Of a stretch of DNA of 64,000 bases, positions 42,229 through 50,663 are shown in pieces (position 1 is the stretch's first letter; every line of letters begins with the position of its first letter). The DNA is from BMS3BBIN04 sp964552465 (GTDB lineage: Bacteria > Electryoneota > Electryoneia > Electryoneales > Electryoneaceae). The position numbers and the translations under genes are program-made. The DNA is taken from positions 19,306 to 83,305 of the forward strand of contig CAZKGR010000014.1 of assembly GCA_964552465.1 (NCBI GenBank), written 5' to 3'. A model generated the notes under the pieces. It worked only from the letters and a program-made list of their open reading frames with translations. It was not told the DNA's origin and did no database searches.

Positions 42229-42576
42229 TTAGTTCTTGACCTGCTCGACGATCTGGGCGAACGCTTCCGGATCGTGGAAGGCGACATGCGCCAACGCTTT
42301 GCGGTCGAGCTCGATGTTGTGTTCCTTGAGCTGATGCATGAACACGGAGTAGGTCATACCGTTTTCGCGGACGGCAGCATTGATACGTTGAATCCACAGT
42401 TTGCGGAATTCGCGGCGACGTACGCGACGGTGCGCGTAGCTGTATTGTCCGGCTTTTTCGGTCAAGCGTGTTGCGGCGCGGATGGTCGATTTTCCGCGAC
42501 CGAAGAAGCCCTTGGCTTTCTTCAGAACCTTTTTACGACGTTGCTTCGACGCCGGGTTGTTGGTTGCGCGTGGCAT
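42229..42576 (-). CDS. rplT: 50S ribosomal protein L20
   Basis: 115 residues. MPRATNNPASKQRRKKVLKK, GFFGRGKS, YAHRRVRRREFRKLWIQRIN and YSVFMHQLKEHNIELDRKAL are the canonical L20 sequence. It binds 23S rRNA early in assembly and in many bacteria represses its own operon. It follows rpmI by 27 bases. Confidence 0.97.
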   Translation of the reverse strand: MPRATNNPASKQRRKKVLKKAKGFFGRGKSTIRAATRLTEKAGQYSYAHRRVRRREFRKLWIQRINAAVRENGMTYSVFMHQLKEHNIELDRKALAHVAFHDPEAFAQIVEQVKN

Positions 42577-42603
42577 ATCTGAACTCCTTCTCTACGGTAA
42601 GTC

Positions 42604-42804
42604 TTAGTGGCACGGTCCGATCATACGGGATACGCGCTTGACATCAACGGCAGCGACGAGACCAGCCTTAGCCAGTTTGCGCTTACGGTCACGTGACTTC
42701 TTGGTCAGCATGTGACTTGCGAAGCTCTTATGACGGCGAATCTTGCCTGTACCTGTGCGCCGGAAGCGCTTTGCTGCGGCACGATTGGTTCTCATCTTCG
42801 GCAT
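42604..42804 (-). CDS. rpmI: 50S ribosomal protein L35
   Basis: 66 residues from ATG 42804: MPKMRTNRAAAKRFRRTGTG, KIRRHKSFASHMLTKKSRDR and KLAKAG. The start is fixed by the family N-terminus and a ribosome site (AAGGATAG) upstream. The tail VSRMIGPCH is slightly longer than in E. coli. Confidence 0.96.
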   Translation of the reverse strand: MPKMRTNRAAAKRFRRTGTGKIRRHKSFASHMLTKKSRDRKRKLAKAGLVAAVDVKRVSRMIGPCH

Positions 42805-42832
42805 CGTACTATCCTTGTGTCTTGCAAATAAA

Positions 42833-42868
42833 AAACCGGTTTCGGATTCTTCTGCCCGCGACCGGTTT
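42833..42868 (-). promoter_or_regulatory. Terminator-like hairpin between infC and rpmI (possible attenuator)
   Basis: On the minus strand AAACCGGT...ACCGGTTT encloses 20 bases and is followed by TTTTATTTG, 28 bases before the rpmI ATG. The position inside infC-rpmI-rplT recalls L20 autoregulation sites and attenuators known in other bacteria. Function here is inferred. Confidence 0.6.
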
Positions 42869-42890
42869 AGATTATCCGTCAAGTTCGGGC

Positions 42891-43439
42891 TTACTTTTTC
42901 TGGAAGGTCATCACCATGTTTCGGTGGCCTTCCATTCCTATCGGTCCTTCGAGCTTCGCGATGTCCTCAACTGATGTAACGAAGCGGTTCATGACTTCGA
43001 CACCCAGCTCTTTATGGGTGATCATGCGTCCCTTGAACATCAACGTCACCTTGACCTTATCTCCAGCTTCAATGAAGGAGCGGATCGACCGAACTTTGGT
43101 CTGGAAGTCGTGATCGTCAATTTTCGGTGAAACGCGAATCTTTTTAATTTGAACGCTATGTCCCCGCCTTCGACTGTCTTTTTCCTTCTTCTGCAGTTCG
43201 TAGCGGAACTTGCCATAGTCCATAACGCGACAGACAGGTGGTTTTGCCTGTGGGGCAACTTCGACCAGGTCCAGTTCGCTGGCCTCAGCCATCTCCAGGG
43301 CCTTTTCGACTGGAACTATACCGACCTGTTCGCCGTCCGGGCCGATCAATCGAACTTCCGGCACTCGGACTTGTTCATTTACCCGGTGTGTTGGAGCTGT
43401 TGGCTCAGGTTTCCGGGAATTACCACGTCCGTAAGCGAT
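42891..43439 (-). CDS. infC: Translation initiation factor IF-3, with AUC start codon
   Basis: The first ordinary start (GTG 43364) would remove the conserved N-terminus. In the same frame upstream lies HRVNEQVRVPEVRLIGPDG, the IF-3 family start, and no ATG, GTG or TTG fits before it. ATC at 43439-43437 follows AAGAGGA by nine bases and gives 182 residues, a normal IF-3 length. Rare start codons (AUU, AUC, AUA) are the rule in infC because IF-3 rejects them, which gives autoregulation. The two domains (N about 20-90, C about 100-182 with KIDDHDFQTK and VTLMFKGRM) are complete. Confidence 0.93.
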   Translation of the reverse strand: MAYGRGNSRKPEPTAPTHRVNEQVRVPEVRLIGPDGEQVGIVPVEKALEMAEASELDLVEVAPQAKPPVCRVMDYGKFRYELQKKEKDSRRRGHSVQIKKIRVSPKIDDHDFQTKVRSIRSFIEAGDKVKVTLMFKGRMITHKELGVEVMNRFVTSVEDIAKLEGPIGMEGHRNMVMTFQKK

Positions 43440-43484
43440 AGTTGATAATCCTCTTAGTGAACCCGTTGCTGCTTGTAAGGGTTG

Positions 43485-43558
43485 TGGGCGTTACTGGAGT
43501 CGAACCAGTGACCTCTGCCATGTCAAGACAGCGCTCTAACCAACTGAGCTAAACGCCC
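43485..43558 (-). tRNA. tRNA-Val (anticodon GAC)
   Basis: Minus-strand cloverleaf of 74 nt. Acceptor GGGCGTT/AACGCCC, D arm AGCTCAGTTGGTTAGAGCGC, anticodon stem-loop CTGTC-TTGACAT-GGCAG and T arm with GGTTCGAGTCC. CCA is not encoded. Last tRNA before infC. Confidence 0.95.
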
Positions 43559-43660
43559 GACCTCAAAATCACTGCCAATGATTTCTCATTGTTCAGCGGA
43601 CATGTTGAACATGTGCAGGTTCAGTGTCTTCGTTCACTCCAGTCACTATTCCCGCGTTAG

Positions 43661-43743
43661 TACCGGGAGCCGGACTCGAACCGGCACAGGGAATTCCCCG
43701 GGAGATTTTAAGTCTCCTGCGTCTACCATTCCGCCACCCCGGC
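43661..43743 (-). tRNA. tRNA-Leu (anticodon TAA)
   Basis: 83 nt. Acceptor GCCGGGG/TCCCGGT, anticodon stem-loop GGAGA-CTTAAAA-TCTCC, a long variable arm (CGGGGAATTCCCTG) typical of class II tRNA, and T loop GGTTCGAGTCC. Confidence 0.94.
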
Positions 43744-43843
43744 ATATTCGAATGGGTCCGGAATCGGTGGAGCCGAATCGTCTGGCCCATCCCTGGTAGT
43801 CAAAGAACCTTCCGGCGTACGCCTCGCCATCCTCACCATCTTG

Positions 43844-43916
43844 AGGCGGCGGCCGGATTCGAACCGGCGAATAAAGGTTTTGCAGACCTTCGCCTTAGCC
43901 ACTTGGCCACGCCGCC
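43844..43916 (-). tRNA. tRNA-Cys (anticodon GCA)
   Basis: 73 nt. Acceptor GGCGGCG/CGCCGCC with U73, the tRNA-Cys discriminator. Anticodon stem-loop AAGGT-CTGCAAA-ACCTT and T loop GGTTCGAATCC. Confidence 0.95.
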
Positions 43917-44010
43917 GTGTTACTGCTGAAACATTTGTTTCGCACGACCCGTTTCGGCGAGGCGTAAAACCCCGAACCAGGCGTCCTGAGGACCCTCACC
44001 CGGGGGCTGG

Positions 44011-44083
44011 AGCGAGAGACGGGACTCGAACCCGCGACAACCACGTTGGCAACGTGGAGCTCTACCAACTGAGCTACTCTCGC
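44011..44083 (-). tRNA. tRNA-Gly (anticodon GCC)
   Basis: 73 nt. Acceptor GCGAGAG/CTCTCGC with discriminator U73, anticodon stem-loop CCACG-TTGCCAA-CGTGG and T loop GGTTCGAGTCC. Confidence 0.95.
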
Positions 44084-44183
44084 CTGTCCAACATTGGCGA
44101 AACCACTACTGATTTCGCCCTCATTCAAGCGACCGGAAAATGTACGTTCCGGCCTCATAGAATGCAAGATTCCCAAGGGGACG

Positions 44184-44256
44184 TGGAGCCTAGCGGGATC
44201 GAACCGCTGACCTCCTGAATGCCATTCAGGCGCTCTCCCAGCTGAGCTAAGGCCCC
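44184..44256 (-). tRNA. tRNA-Ala (anticodon GGC)
   Basis: 73 nt. Acceptor GGGGCCT/AGGCTCC with the G3-U70 identity pair (G3 with T in AGGCTCC). Anticodon stem-loop CCTGA-ATGGCAT-TCAGG. First tRNA of the operon, about 50 bases after the promoter. Confidence 0.95.
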
Positions 44257-44304
44257 AAGCTGCTCACGACGCACTAATCCCATCTCACTTCGTGAGCGGC
44301 TGAG

Positions 44305-44333
44305 AATATACGGGGGGTGATTCGACCTGTCAA
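44305..44333 (-). promoter_or_regulatory. Sigma-70-type promoter of the tRNA/infC operon
   Basis: On the minus strand TTGACA (44333-44328), exactly 17 bases, TATATT (44310-44305), about 48 bases before tRNA-Ala. It is the best promoter in the window. The sequence after it has a GC-rich hairpin (CCGCTCACGAAGTGAG). Confidence 0.85.
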
Positions 44334-44356
44334 GCGGAGCTTCGGAGGCGATTGCC

Positions 44357-44797
44357 CTATACATGCACTACCAGAACAGGTACCGGCGAATGACGGACGA
44401 CACGTTCAGCTACTGAACCCAGCAACTTGGCGCCGACGTTACCCATTCCACGTGTGGCCATAATAACCAGATCACCTTCCAGCTCACCACACACTTCGCA
44501 CAGTTTATGGCGGGGATTGCCTTCCCGCAAAATAATCTCAACTGGTACATCAATGGAGAATTGTTCGAGCGCGTCCGAAATCGCTTGACGCGACCGAGCA
44601 GCACGTTCTTTGATCATCTCTTGAAAGTGATCCTGGGAAACGCGCAGAAATTGTCTTTCTTCATGGCTGATAAACTCCGGGTGCATATTGATGATTGTGA
44701 TCTTGCCGTCATAGGTCTGAGCGAGGTTCAGTGCGACCGGGAATGCAGCGAACGATGAATCTGAACCATCCGTCGGAAAAAGTATGTGCTTAAACAT
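44357..44797 (-). CDS. Universal stress protein (UspA family)
   Basis: 146 residues from ATG 44797 with AAGGGGG upstream. MFKHILFPTDGSDSSFAAFP is the Usp start. The ATP-binding loop is MATRGMGNVGAKLLGSVAERV (G-2-G-8-9-G-S) and the end is VPVLVVHV. A single-domain, cytosolic, probably ATP-binding stress protein. It lies 29 bases after the antiporter on the same strand, so the two are probably co-transcribed. Confidence 0.92.
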   Translation of the reverse strand: MFKHILFPTDGSDSSFAAFPVALNLAQTYDGKITIINMHPEFISHEERQFLRVSQDHFQEMIKERAARSRQAISDALEQFSIDVPVEIILREGNPRHKLCEVCGELEGDLVIMATRGMGNVGAKLLGSVAERVVRHSPVPVLVVHV

Positions 44798-44826
44798 ATG
44801 AAACCCCCTTCTATATCCAGTAGTTG

Positions 44827-46455
44827 CTAGCGGAAGAAGACGAATGTGACGATTAGGAACAGTGGAACCAGGATCGCAATTGACCACGCCATGAAACCAA
44901 AGAAGCTCGGCATCTTGATCTTGGATTCTTCCGCAATCGACCGAACCATGAAGTTCGGCGCATTGCCGATGTAAGTCATCGCTCCGAAGAACACCGCACC
45001 CGCTGAGATCGCTTTCAGTATCGGAACAAACTCTGCCAATGCTGGGTGGGGAGTACCAGTCAGCATGGCGTTCACCGTCGCATCGTCAATTCCCAGCCTT
45101 CCTTCAGCCAGATTAAAGAAGGTTAAGTAGGTTGGCGCGTTATCGAGGAACGAAGACAATGTACCTGTGATCCAGAAGAACTGGACCGGTTCCTTCGTCG
45201 CTTCGATAATGAATCCCAGCGCACCTGCGGTACCCGCCTTCAGCATCGCGAGCATCGGGATGATGCACATGAAGATGCCGGCAAACAAGTACGCCACCTC
45301 CTTGATCGGGAACCAGTTGAACTCGTTACCTTGGCGGATCTCGGTCTTGGTTGTCTTCAACGAGAGGAAGATCATCAGCAGGATGAACACGTCGCGGGTG
45401 ATCGCAGCCCATGCGATGTGCAGCCCAGCAAATTCGACTTCACCGATTTTGGCTGTGCCGCTGAACAGCACTGCGCCCATGATGCCGAGCAAAAAGATGA
45501 TGTTATGCAAGCCAGCCAGGCTGAGCGGGACTTTTTCGTCATGCTCGTGCTTCGTTTCCTCTAGAGCAAACTGTTTCTTTTCGCGTCCATAGAGGATGGT
45601 GTCGAGGACGAAGTAGACGACCAGCAGCATCGCCGCGATCAGCGCGAAGTGCGGGAAGATGTTGAACGTCCAGAAGAACGGGACACCGTGCAGGAATCCG
45701 AGGAACAGCGGGGGGTCGCCGAGCGGCGTAAGACTGCCACCGATATTTGCAACCAGGAAGATGAAGAAGACTACGGAATGGACTTTATAGTGACGGTGTT
45801 TGTTCGCTCTGATCAATGGTCGGATCAGTACCATCGCGGCACCGGTTGTTCCCATCCACGAGGCGAGGATAGTTCCGATTAGCAGGAGCACGAAGTTCGT
45901 TGACGGTTTTCCAACCAGCGATCCCTTGAGCAGAATCCCGCCGGACACCGTAAACAATCCCCAGAGAAGAATGATAAAGGGTATGTAGTCCGTTATGTAA
46001 ATGTGCAGGATCTCATGCCATGCCTCTGTGCCGTATGCAAATAGAAATGGCACTGCGAAGACCAACGCCCAGAACGCTGATATCTTTGGGAAATGATGAT
46101 GCCACCACATCGGTGCGAAGAGTGGGAACAGGGCAATCGAAAGCAAAATACCGAGGAACGGTATTGCACTCCACAGGGGGAGCGATGCACCCAGCGATCC
46201 GTGACCGCCGTGTTCGTCACCATGCCCTTCAGCATGATCCTCCTCATGATGCGCCTCTCCGGCAGCTACTTCTGCCTGAGTATCATGGGCAGGAGTACCA
46301 CCTTCTGCAACAACTTCCGCGTGGCTATCGCCTTCCGCGTGAACGTCGCTGCCCACATGACCATTTTCCAGATGGTTGTCATGATCTTGCGCGACGGCTA
46401 GAGGGGCCAGAGTACAAAGGAACAGCACAACGCCAAGTGACAACAGCCTGCTCAT
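44827..46455 (-). CDS. Na+/H+ antiporter-like (ArsB/NhaD superfamily) protein with His/Asp/Glu-rich N-terminal domain
   Basis: 542 residues. Signal sequence 1-22 (VAQ) is followed by an exported section of about 65 residues very rich in His, Asp and Glu (AHHEEDHAEGHGDEHGGHG), a likely divalent metal chelator. Some 11-12 transmembrane helices then run from about 92 to 540. Conserved transporter pieces are LASWMGTTGAAMVLIRPLI, NIGGSLTPLGDPPLFLGFLHG, SSFLDNAPTYLTFF and MTYIGNAPNFMVRSIAEE; the paired NxP/DNxP hairpins are typical of the IT superfamily sodium:proton antiporters. The substrate is unproven, and the acidic/His section could relate to Zn, Ni or Co. UspA follows. Confidence 0.85.
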   Translation of the reverse strand: MSRLLSLGVVLFLCTLAPLAVAQDHDNHLENGHVGSDVHAEGDSHAEVVAEGGTPAHDTQAEVAAGEAHHEEDHAEGHGDEHGGHGSLGASLPLWSAIPFLGILLSIALFPLFAPMWWHHHFPKISAFWALVFAVPFLFAYGTEAWHEILHIYITDYIPFIILLWGLFTVSGGILLKGSLVGKPSTNFVLLLIGTILASWMGTTGAAMVLIRPLIRANKHRHYKVHSVVFFIFLVANIGGSLTPLGDPPLFLGFLHGVPFFWTFNIFPHFALIAAMLLVVYFVLDTILYGREKKQFALEETKHEHDEKVPLSLAGLHNIIFLLGIMGAVLFSGTAKIGEVEFAGLHIAWAAITRDVFILLMIFLSLKTTKTEIRQGNEFNWFPIKEVAYLFAGIFMCIIPMLAMLKAGTAGALGFIIEATKEPVQFFWITGTLSSFLDNAPTYLTFFNLAEGRLGIDDATVNAMLTGTPHPALAEFVPILKAISAGAVFFGAMTYIGNAPNFMVRSIAEESKIKMPSFFGFMAWSIAILVPLFLIVTFVFFR

Positions 46456-46676
46456 GGCATTCTCCCTGATGCTGCTGAAATCGTTGGTAGGCTGACCAGT
46501 ATGGTCAGATGAATGGTATGTTCGCGAAGATAGGCGTTCCGTTTGAGCGCGGCAAGCATGATATTCCCGGACTCCTGCAGTTTGATACCGAGTTCATCGA
46601 ATCGTGCGCAGGATGTCTGATATTGGCAGTGTCATCAATCGGTAGATAGAACCATGAATGTTTACTGAGGAATTGC

Positions 46677-48626
46677 ATGGACGAGTTGATGTGGACACCG
46701 GATCCAGAACGAGTGATCAAAAGTAACCTGACTGCATTCATGAAATACGTGAATGAACGGCTGGAGCTGAGTTTGTCGCGATACGACGAGCTCTATGACT
46801 GGTCGGTGAGTGATCCGGAATCATTCTGGGAATGCGTAGCGCGATTTACGGGTATTGTATTCCGTAAGCCTGCAGATGAATTGTATACGGCAGGTGAAAC
46901 GATGGTGGATTCACGTTTCTTTAGCGGTGCAACGCTCAACTTCGCTGAAAATCTGCTCAAACGCCGGGATGATCACCTCGCTTTCATATATCACAATGAA
47001 TCAGGTTTTCGCATCGAATGGAGTTATCAGCGCGTATATGCAGAGGTGTCGCGGTTATCACGTGGGTTGAAAGAACTCGGTGTACAGCCAGGCGATCGAG
47101 TTGTCGGTTTCATGCCCAACATGCCGCAGACCGTGATCGCGATGCTCGCCGCGGCTTCGATTGGTGCAGTCTGGTCGTCATGTTCGCCGGATTTCGGTGT
47201 GAAAGGTGTGCTGGATCGTTTTGGACAAATCGCGCCCAAGGTTCTGTTCACTGCCGATGGCTACTTCTACAACGGTAAGATCGTTGACAGCCTGCAGCGG
47301 GTGCACGATTTCCTCGAAACGTTACCAAGTGTGACCAAGGTCGTCGTGGTGCCGCATGTCAACCGCGAACCTGATTTGAGTGAGGTGCACGGTGCGGTGA
47401 CCTGGGCGGAGTTTGTCCAGCCATATCGCGCAACTGAGATCGAGTTTACCGAACTACCGTTCGACCACCCGCTATACATCATGTACAGCTCGGGGACAAC
47501 CGGCTTACCAAAGAGCATTGTCCATGGTGCGGGGGGGACGTTGATCCAGCACCTGAAAGAACTGGTGCTGCACACGGACCTGAAGCCGAGCGACCGCATC
47601 TTTTATTTCACCACATGCGGGTGGATGATGTGGAACTGGCTGGTCAGCTCGCTGGCGGTAGGTGCGACGGTCGTGTTGTACGACGGATCGCCGACATATC
47701 CCAGTGCTGACGCTTTGTGGACACTGGCGGAACAGGAACAGGTTAATATCTTCGGAACCAGCGCAAAGTACTTGTCAGCAGTCGAAAAGGCGGGCGTGAA
47801 TCCGGGTACCCATCATGATCTGTCATCGCTTCGTACCATCCTCTCGACGGGTAGCCCCCTGATGCCCGAGCAGTACGACTGGGTGTACAAGTCGATCAAG
47901 GCGGATCTGCAACTGTCCTCGATCTCCGGCGGGACAGACATCGTCTCGTGTTTCGCGCTCGGCAATCCGATGGGTGCGGTGTATCGCGGCGAGCTGCAGA
48001 CTCGCGGACTTGGGATGGCGGTTGAGGTGTTTGACGAAGACGGCAATCCGGTGGGTGAGGAAAGAGGTGAGCTGGTTTGCACGAAACCGTTCCCCTCAAT
48101 GCCGATCTACTTCTGGAATGATGAGGACGGGCAACGCTACCATGATGCTTACTTTGGTCGTTTCCCGAACATTTGGACGCACGGCGACTTCGCGCTCATC
48201 ACTGAACACGACGGTATGGTGATACTTGGTCGCAGCGATGCAGTGTTGAATCCGGGCGGTGTGCGTATCGGAACAGCGGAGATATATCGCATCGTCGAGA
48301 ATATGGACGAAGTGATCGAGTCGATATGCGTTGGACAGGAGTGGGATGGGGATGTACGGGTTGTGTTGTTCGTTGTGCTGCGGCAGGGCTATGAGCTGGA
48401 TGACGAGCTGCGGAATCAGATCCGCAAAAATGTCCGGGCTGGCGCAACTCCGCGTCATGTACCTGCGATGATCGTTCAGGTCGCCGACATCCCGCGCACG
48501 ATCAGCGGCAAGATCACGGAACTGGCGGTTCGCGACATCATTCATGGCCGCGAGGTCAAGAATCAGGACGCGTTGAAGAACCCGGAAGCACTGAAGCTGT
48601 TCGCGGATTTGCAGGAGTTGACGTAG
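46677..48626 (+). CDS. aacS: Acetoacetyl-CoA synthetase
   Basis: 649 residues, the length of the family. It starts MDELMWTPDPERVIKSNLTA and has the ACAS N-terminal motif SRYDELYDWSVSDPESFW. Further motifs are VVGFMPNMPQTVIAMLAAAS, AVWSSCSPDFGVKGVLDRFG, the P-loop-like MYSSGTTGLPKSIVHG, GGTDIVSCF and HGDFA...GRSDAVLNPGGVRIG. It ligates acetoacetate to CoA using ATP for ketone-body or polyhydroxybutyrate metabolism. GAGGAA precedes the ATG. It is divergent to the antiporter gene; the 220-base gap shows nothing more. Confidence 0.93.
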   Translation: MDELMWTPDPERVIKSNLTAFMKYVNERLELSLSRYDELYDWSVSDPESFWECVARFTGIVFRKPADELYTAGETMVDSRFFSGATLNFAENLLKRRDDHLAFIYHNESGFRIEWSYQRVYAEVSRLSRGLKELGVQPGDRVVGFMPNMPQTVIAMLAAASIGAVWSSCSPDFGVKGVLDRFGQIAPKVLFTADGYFYNGKIVDSLQRVHDFLETLPSVTKVVVVPHVNREPDLSEVHGAVTWAEFVQPYRATEIEFTELPFDHPLYIMYSSGTTGLPKSIVHGAGGTLIQHLKELVLHTDLKPSDRIFYFTTCGWMMWNWLVSSLAVGATVVLYDGSPTYPSADALWTLAEQEQVNIFGTSAKYLSAVEKAGVNPGTHHDLSSLRTILSTGSPLMPEQYDWVYKSIKADLQLSSISGGTDIVSCFALGNPMGAVYRGELQTRGLGMAVEVFDEDGNPVGEERGELVCTKPFPSMPIYFWNDEDGQRYHDAYFGRFPNIWTHGDFALITEHDGMVILGRSDAVLNPGGVRIGTAEIYRIVENMDEVIESICVGQEWDGDVRVVLFVVLRQGYELDDELRNQIRKNVRAGATPRHVPAMIVQVADIPRTISGKITELAVRDIIHGREVKNQDALKNPEALKLFADLQELT

Positions 48627-48640
48627 CCCGGTCAGTTCTT

Positions 48641-48721
48641 GCCCGTGTTGGCTTCGCCAACGCGGGCTATCTACTCGTCGTTAACAAGTGGGTCAGCCGC
48701 GTTGGCGAAGCCAACACGGGC
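48641..48721. repeat. Paired REP palindromes (BIME-like)
   Basis: GCCCGTGTTGGCTTCGCC... (48641-48667) and its inverted partner GCCGCGTTGGCGAAGCC... (48696-48721) are 28 bases apart. The core TGTTGGCTT/CCAACA is that of the palindromes around the RAYT gene, and the head-to-head arrangement is the same. Confidence 0.78.
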
Positions 48722-48746
48722 AATACAGCAACTTACGTTCCGGAAC

Positions 48747-49016
48747 TTATTTGGATCGTGAGCGGTAGTCATCGTGAAGAGTGAGCAGCCGTTCGCGTAG
48801 GCGTTCGACATAGGCGGGCAGATCGTCCGCCGAAGTGACTCGCAGCCCATCCAATAGGATTGGGCTGTTTTCGTATGCCACTCGCTCCGGCAGGTTGGTC
48901 TTCAGGTCAACAACGAGAGTGTGCAATTCGGCCAGATTATTGCTCTGCGCAATCTGATCGATTTGTGAAATTGCCACTTTTAGTTGTTTTGCTGTTCGTT
49001 GGTAGTGGGCGCGCAT
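48747..49016 (-). CDS. Small helical protein, unknown function
   Basis: 89 residues from ATG 49016 (MRAHYQRTAKQLKVAISQID). The whole protein is amphipathic helix (QIAQSNNLAELHTLVVDLKT, YVERLRERLLTLHDDYRSRSK), possibly a coiled coil. No ribosome site is clear. It could be spurious, but nothing else explains the stretch and codon use is ordinary. Confidence 0.45.
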   Translation of the reverse strand: MRAHYQRTAKQLKVAISQIDQIAQSNNLAELHTLVVDLKTNLPERVAYENSPILLDGLRVTSADDLPAYVERLRERLLTLHDDYRSRSK

Positions 49017-49094
49017 GCCGCAAGATCGGTGTAGAAACAGTCTGAATGCATCAGGTTTCCTCCGATTGAGGAGGCACGTGCAGCGGTTTCTCAC

Positions 49095-49245
49095 GTAAAG
49101 AACAGAATACGAAACGAGGTGTTGTGCGCGAAATCACAAGAGTTGCGCGGCATCTTCCGTAACCTGTCCAATGGCGGCATCTAAGGATGCGCAGCCCAAA
49201 CCCGTCGATCACGTTACCCTCCTCCACGTACGACGGGTTTTTATT
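49095..49245 (+). ncRNA. Candidate small RNA with intrinsic terminator and C-rich loop
   Basis: The 382-base gap between 49016 and 49399 contains no gene. At 49201-49242 lies a hairpin CCCGTCG-atc-ACGT-(11)-ACGT-a-CGACGGG followed by TTTTTATT, an intrinsic terminator with nothing coding upstream on the plus strand. Its loop, TACCCTCCTCC, is complementary to a ribosome-binding site (GGAGG). The 5' end is not determined. It could instead be the terminator of a transcript not recognised here. Confidence 0.4.
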
Positions 49246-49398
49246 GTCTTGTCAGTTCAAACCACCGTTTAGTCGTCATCTAAACATCCAATTATTATCC
49301 AGTATCAATTTGTGAATTGGATCTCATGCGGCACCTGTTCTCTTGCAGCGATTGTGCAGCCGGGCTATATTGGCGCATTGTTTTCAAGGAGGTTTTCG

Positions 49399-50559
49399 AT
49401 GGCGGAGCTGCGAGCCTGGATTCGTGCTCAACGGGAACAAGGGTACGGCACTCTCCACTTGTACCGAGCTTTGGCACTGGCTGAGGCTGGAGTGAAAGAG
49501 GGGATTGACAAGCTCACGGTTGTAACGGACAGCGATGGCGCGGATTTTCTACGTGACCAGTTGCCGGAAGGTGTTGAGCTCACTGTAATCTCTGGTGGGT
49601 TGACTCAGGAACAGGAATCGGCTCGTCTCATTGAGATGATGCAGGAGTTTATTCCCGCACGAGTTGATTCTCGAACTCCTCGACCTCTTGTCTATTTGTG
49701 TGGACATCGTTATGAAGCTGAGTATCAGCGGCGGCTGTGGAAGGCAGGAATTGAAGTCGTCGTGATCGCTGACGAGTCGCAGGATACATTTGCAGACTGG
49801 TACGTCATTCCTAAGCCGTATGGCGGAGAGATGGGTGTCAAGTCGATTAGTGGATACACTCGTTTCCTGCGCGGCGCCCATTATGCCCCGCTGCCCATTC
49901 GTTCGATGAAAGCGATCTTCCAGAATCGTGATCATGGTACTTTCGCTCAGAATTTCGCCATCGCTACAGAAAACCTTGATATTGACAAATGGCTACCTGT
50001 GATTGGGGAAGCCGTCAGTCATTTGGGTGTTCCTGAGGGTATTGAGCGAGAATTCGCACCAACTTTGACGATTCTTCCCGGTGTTGATTGCCCGTCAGAT
50101 GAAGAGTTGCAGCAGAAGTTGGGAAGTGTAGGTTCTGTGAAGGTATCTGTTTCGGCTGGACGCCGTGATGTCGCAAAGGAACTCGTGAATACTGATGTGT
50201 TGTTTGCAGCGGACGGAATCGTGCTGCAGCAGGCGTTAGCAATTGGTACGGTTCGTATAGCGTTGCCTCGTCGCGGTGAAGAGACCGACTTGATGCAGGA
50301 TCATATGATCCGTCGCGAAGCGTCCCCCGCCATGCCAGACCCGATCAGCAATGACTTCAAGGATCGGATGACTGAGTTGATGAACCGTGTGTGTTTTGAT
50401 GCATCCTGGCGTCGTGGCCAGTTCCGTATCGGGCAATACTTGTGTGACGGCATCGGTAGCATTCGGATCATTCGTCAAACTGCATTCAAGATCTATGCTG
50501 CTCCACAGAACCTGGCACGTTATTTTGATGTTGGCGACCCAGTGATTCCTAATCTTTAG
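49399..50559 (+). CDS. PseG-like GT-B hydrolase/glycosyltransferase
   Basis: 386 residues from ATG 49399, seven bases after AAGGAGG. The start has the PseG-like pattern of a Gly-rich loop and helix (REQGYGTLHLYRALALAEAG), then LTVVTDSDGADFL, IEVVVIADESQDTFADWYVI and the C-terminal nucleotide site (VLFAADGIVLQQALAIGTVRIALPRRG, NSDVLFAAGGTT-like). PseG removes UDP from UDP-sugars in pseudaminic-acid synthesis. The extra C-terminal 60 residues (RRGQFRIGQYLCDGIGSIRI) are not part of PseG. No pse/leg genes are nearby, so the substrate is unknown. Confidence 0.65.
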   Translation: MAELRAWIRAQREQGYGTLHLYRALALAEAGVKEGIDKLTVVTDSDGADFLRDQLPEGVELTVISGGLTQEQESARLIEMMQEFIPARVDSRTPRPLVYLCGHRYEAEYQRRLWKAGIEVVVIADESQDTFADWYVIPKPYGGEMGVKSISGYTRFLRGAHYAPLPIRSMKAIFQNRDHGTFAQNFAIATENLDIDKWLPVIGEAVSHLGVPEGIEREFAPTLTILPGVDCPSDEELQQKLGSVGSVKVSVSAGRRDVAKELVNTDVLFAADGIVLQQALAIGTVRIALPRRGEETDLMQDHMIRREASPAMPDPISNDFKDRMTELMNRVCFDASWRRGQFRIGQYLCDGIGSIRIIRQTAFKIYAAPQNLARYFDVGDPVIPNL

Positions 50560-50663
50560 TCTCATCAGACTCTGATTTTTCCGCCCGTGTCCTACTGACG
50601 CGGGCGTTTCTCGTTTCGTATGTTGCGCGGACACGATGTTTGGCAAACTGTAGGAGTTGGTTG

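Noticed and set aside
43364..43366. GTG 43364 as the infC start
   Set aside because: It would cut off the conserved HRVNEQVRV section of IF-3, which is coded just upstream in the same frame with a ribosome site and an ATC start.
48747..49094. Full 115-codon version of the small helical protein
   Set aside because: The first 26 codons are Cys/Arg-rich with no ribosome site; the internal ATG at 49016 gives a uniform helical protein. Even that form is uncertain.
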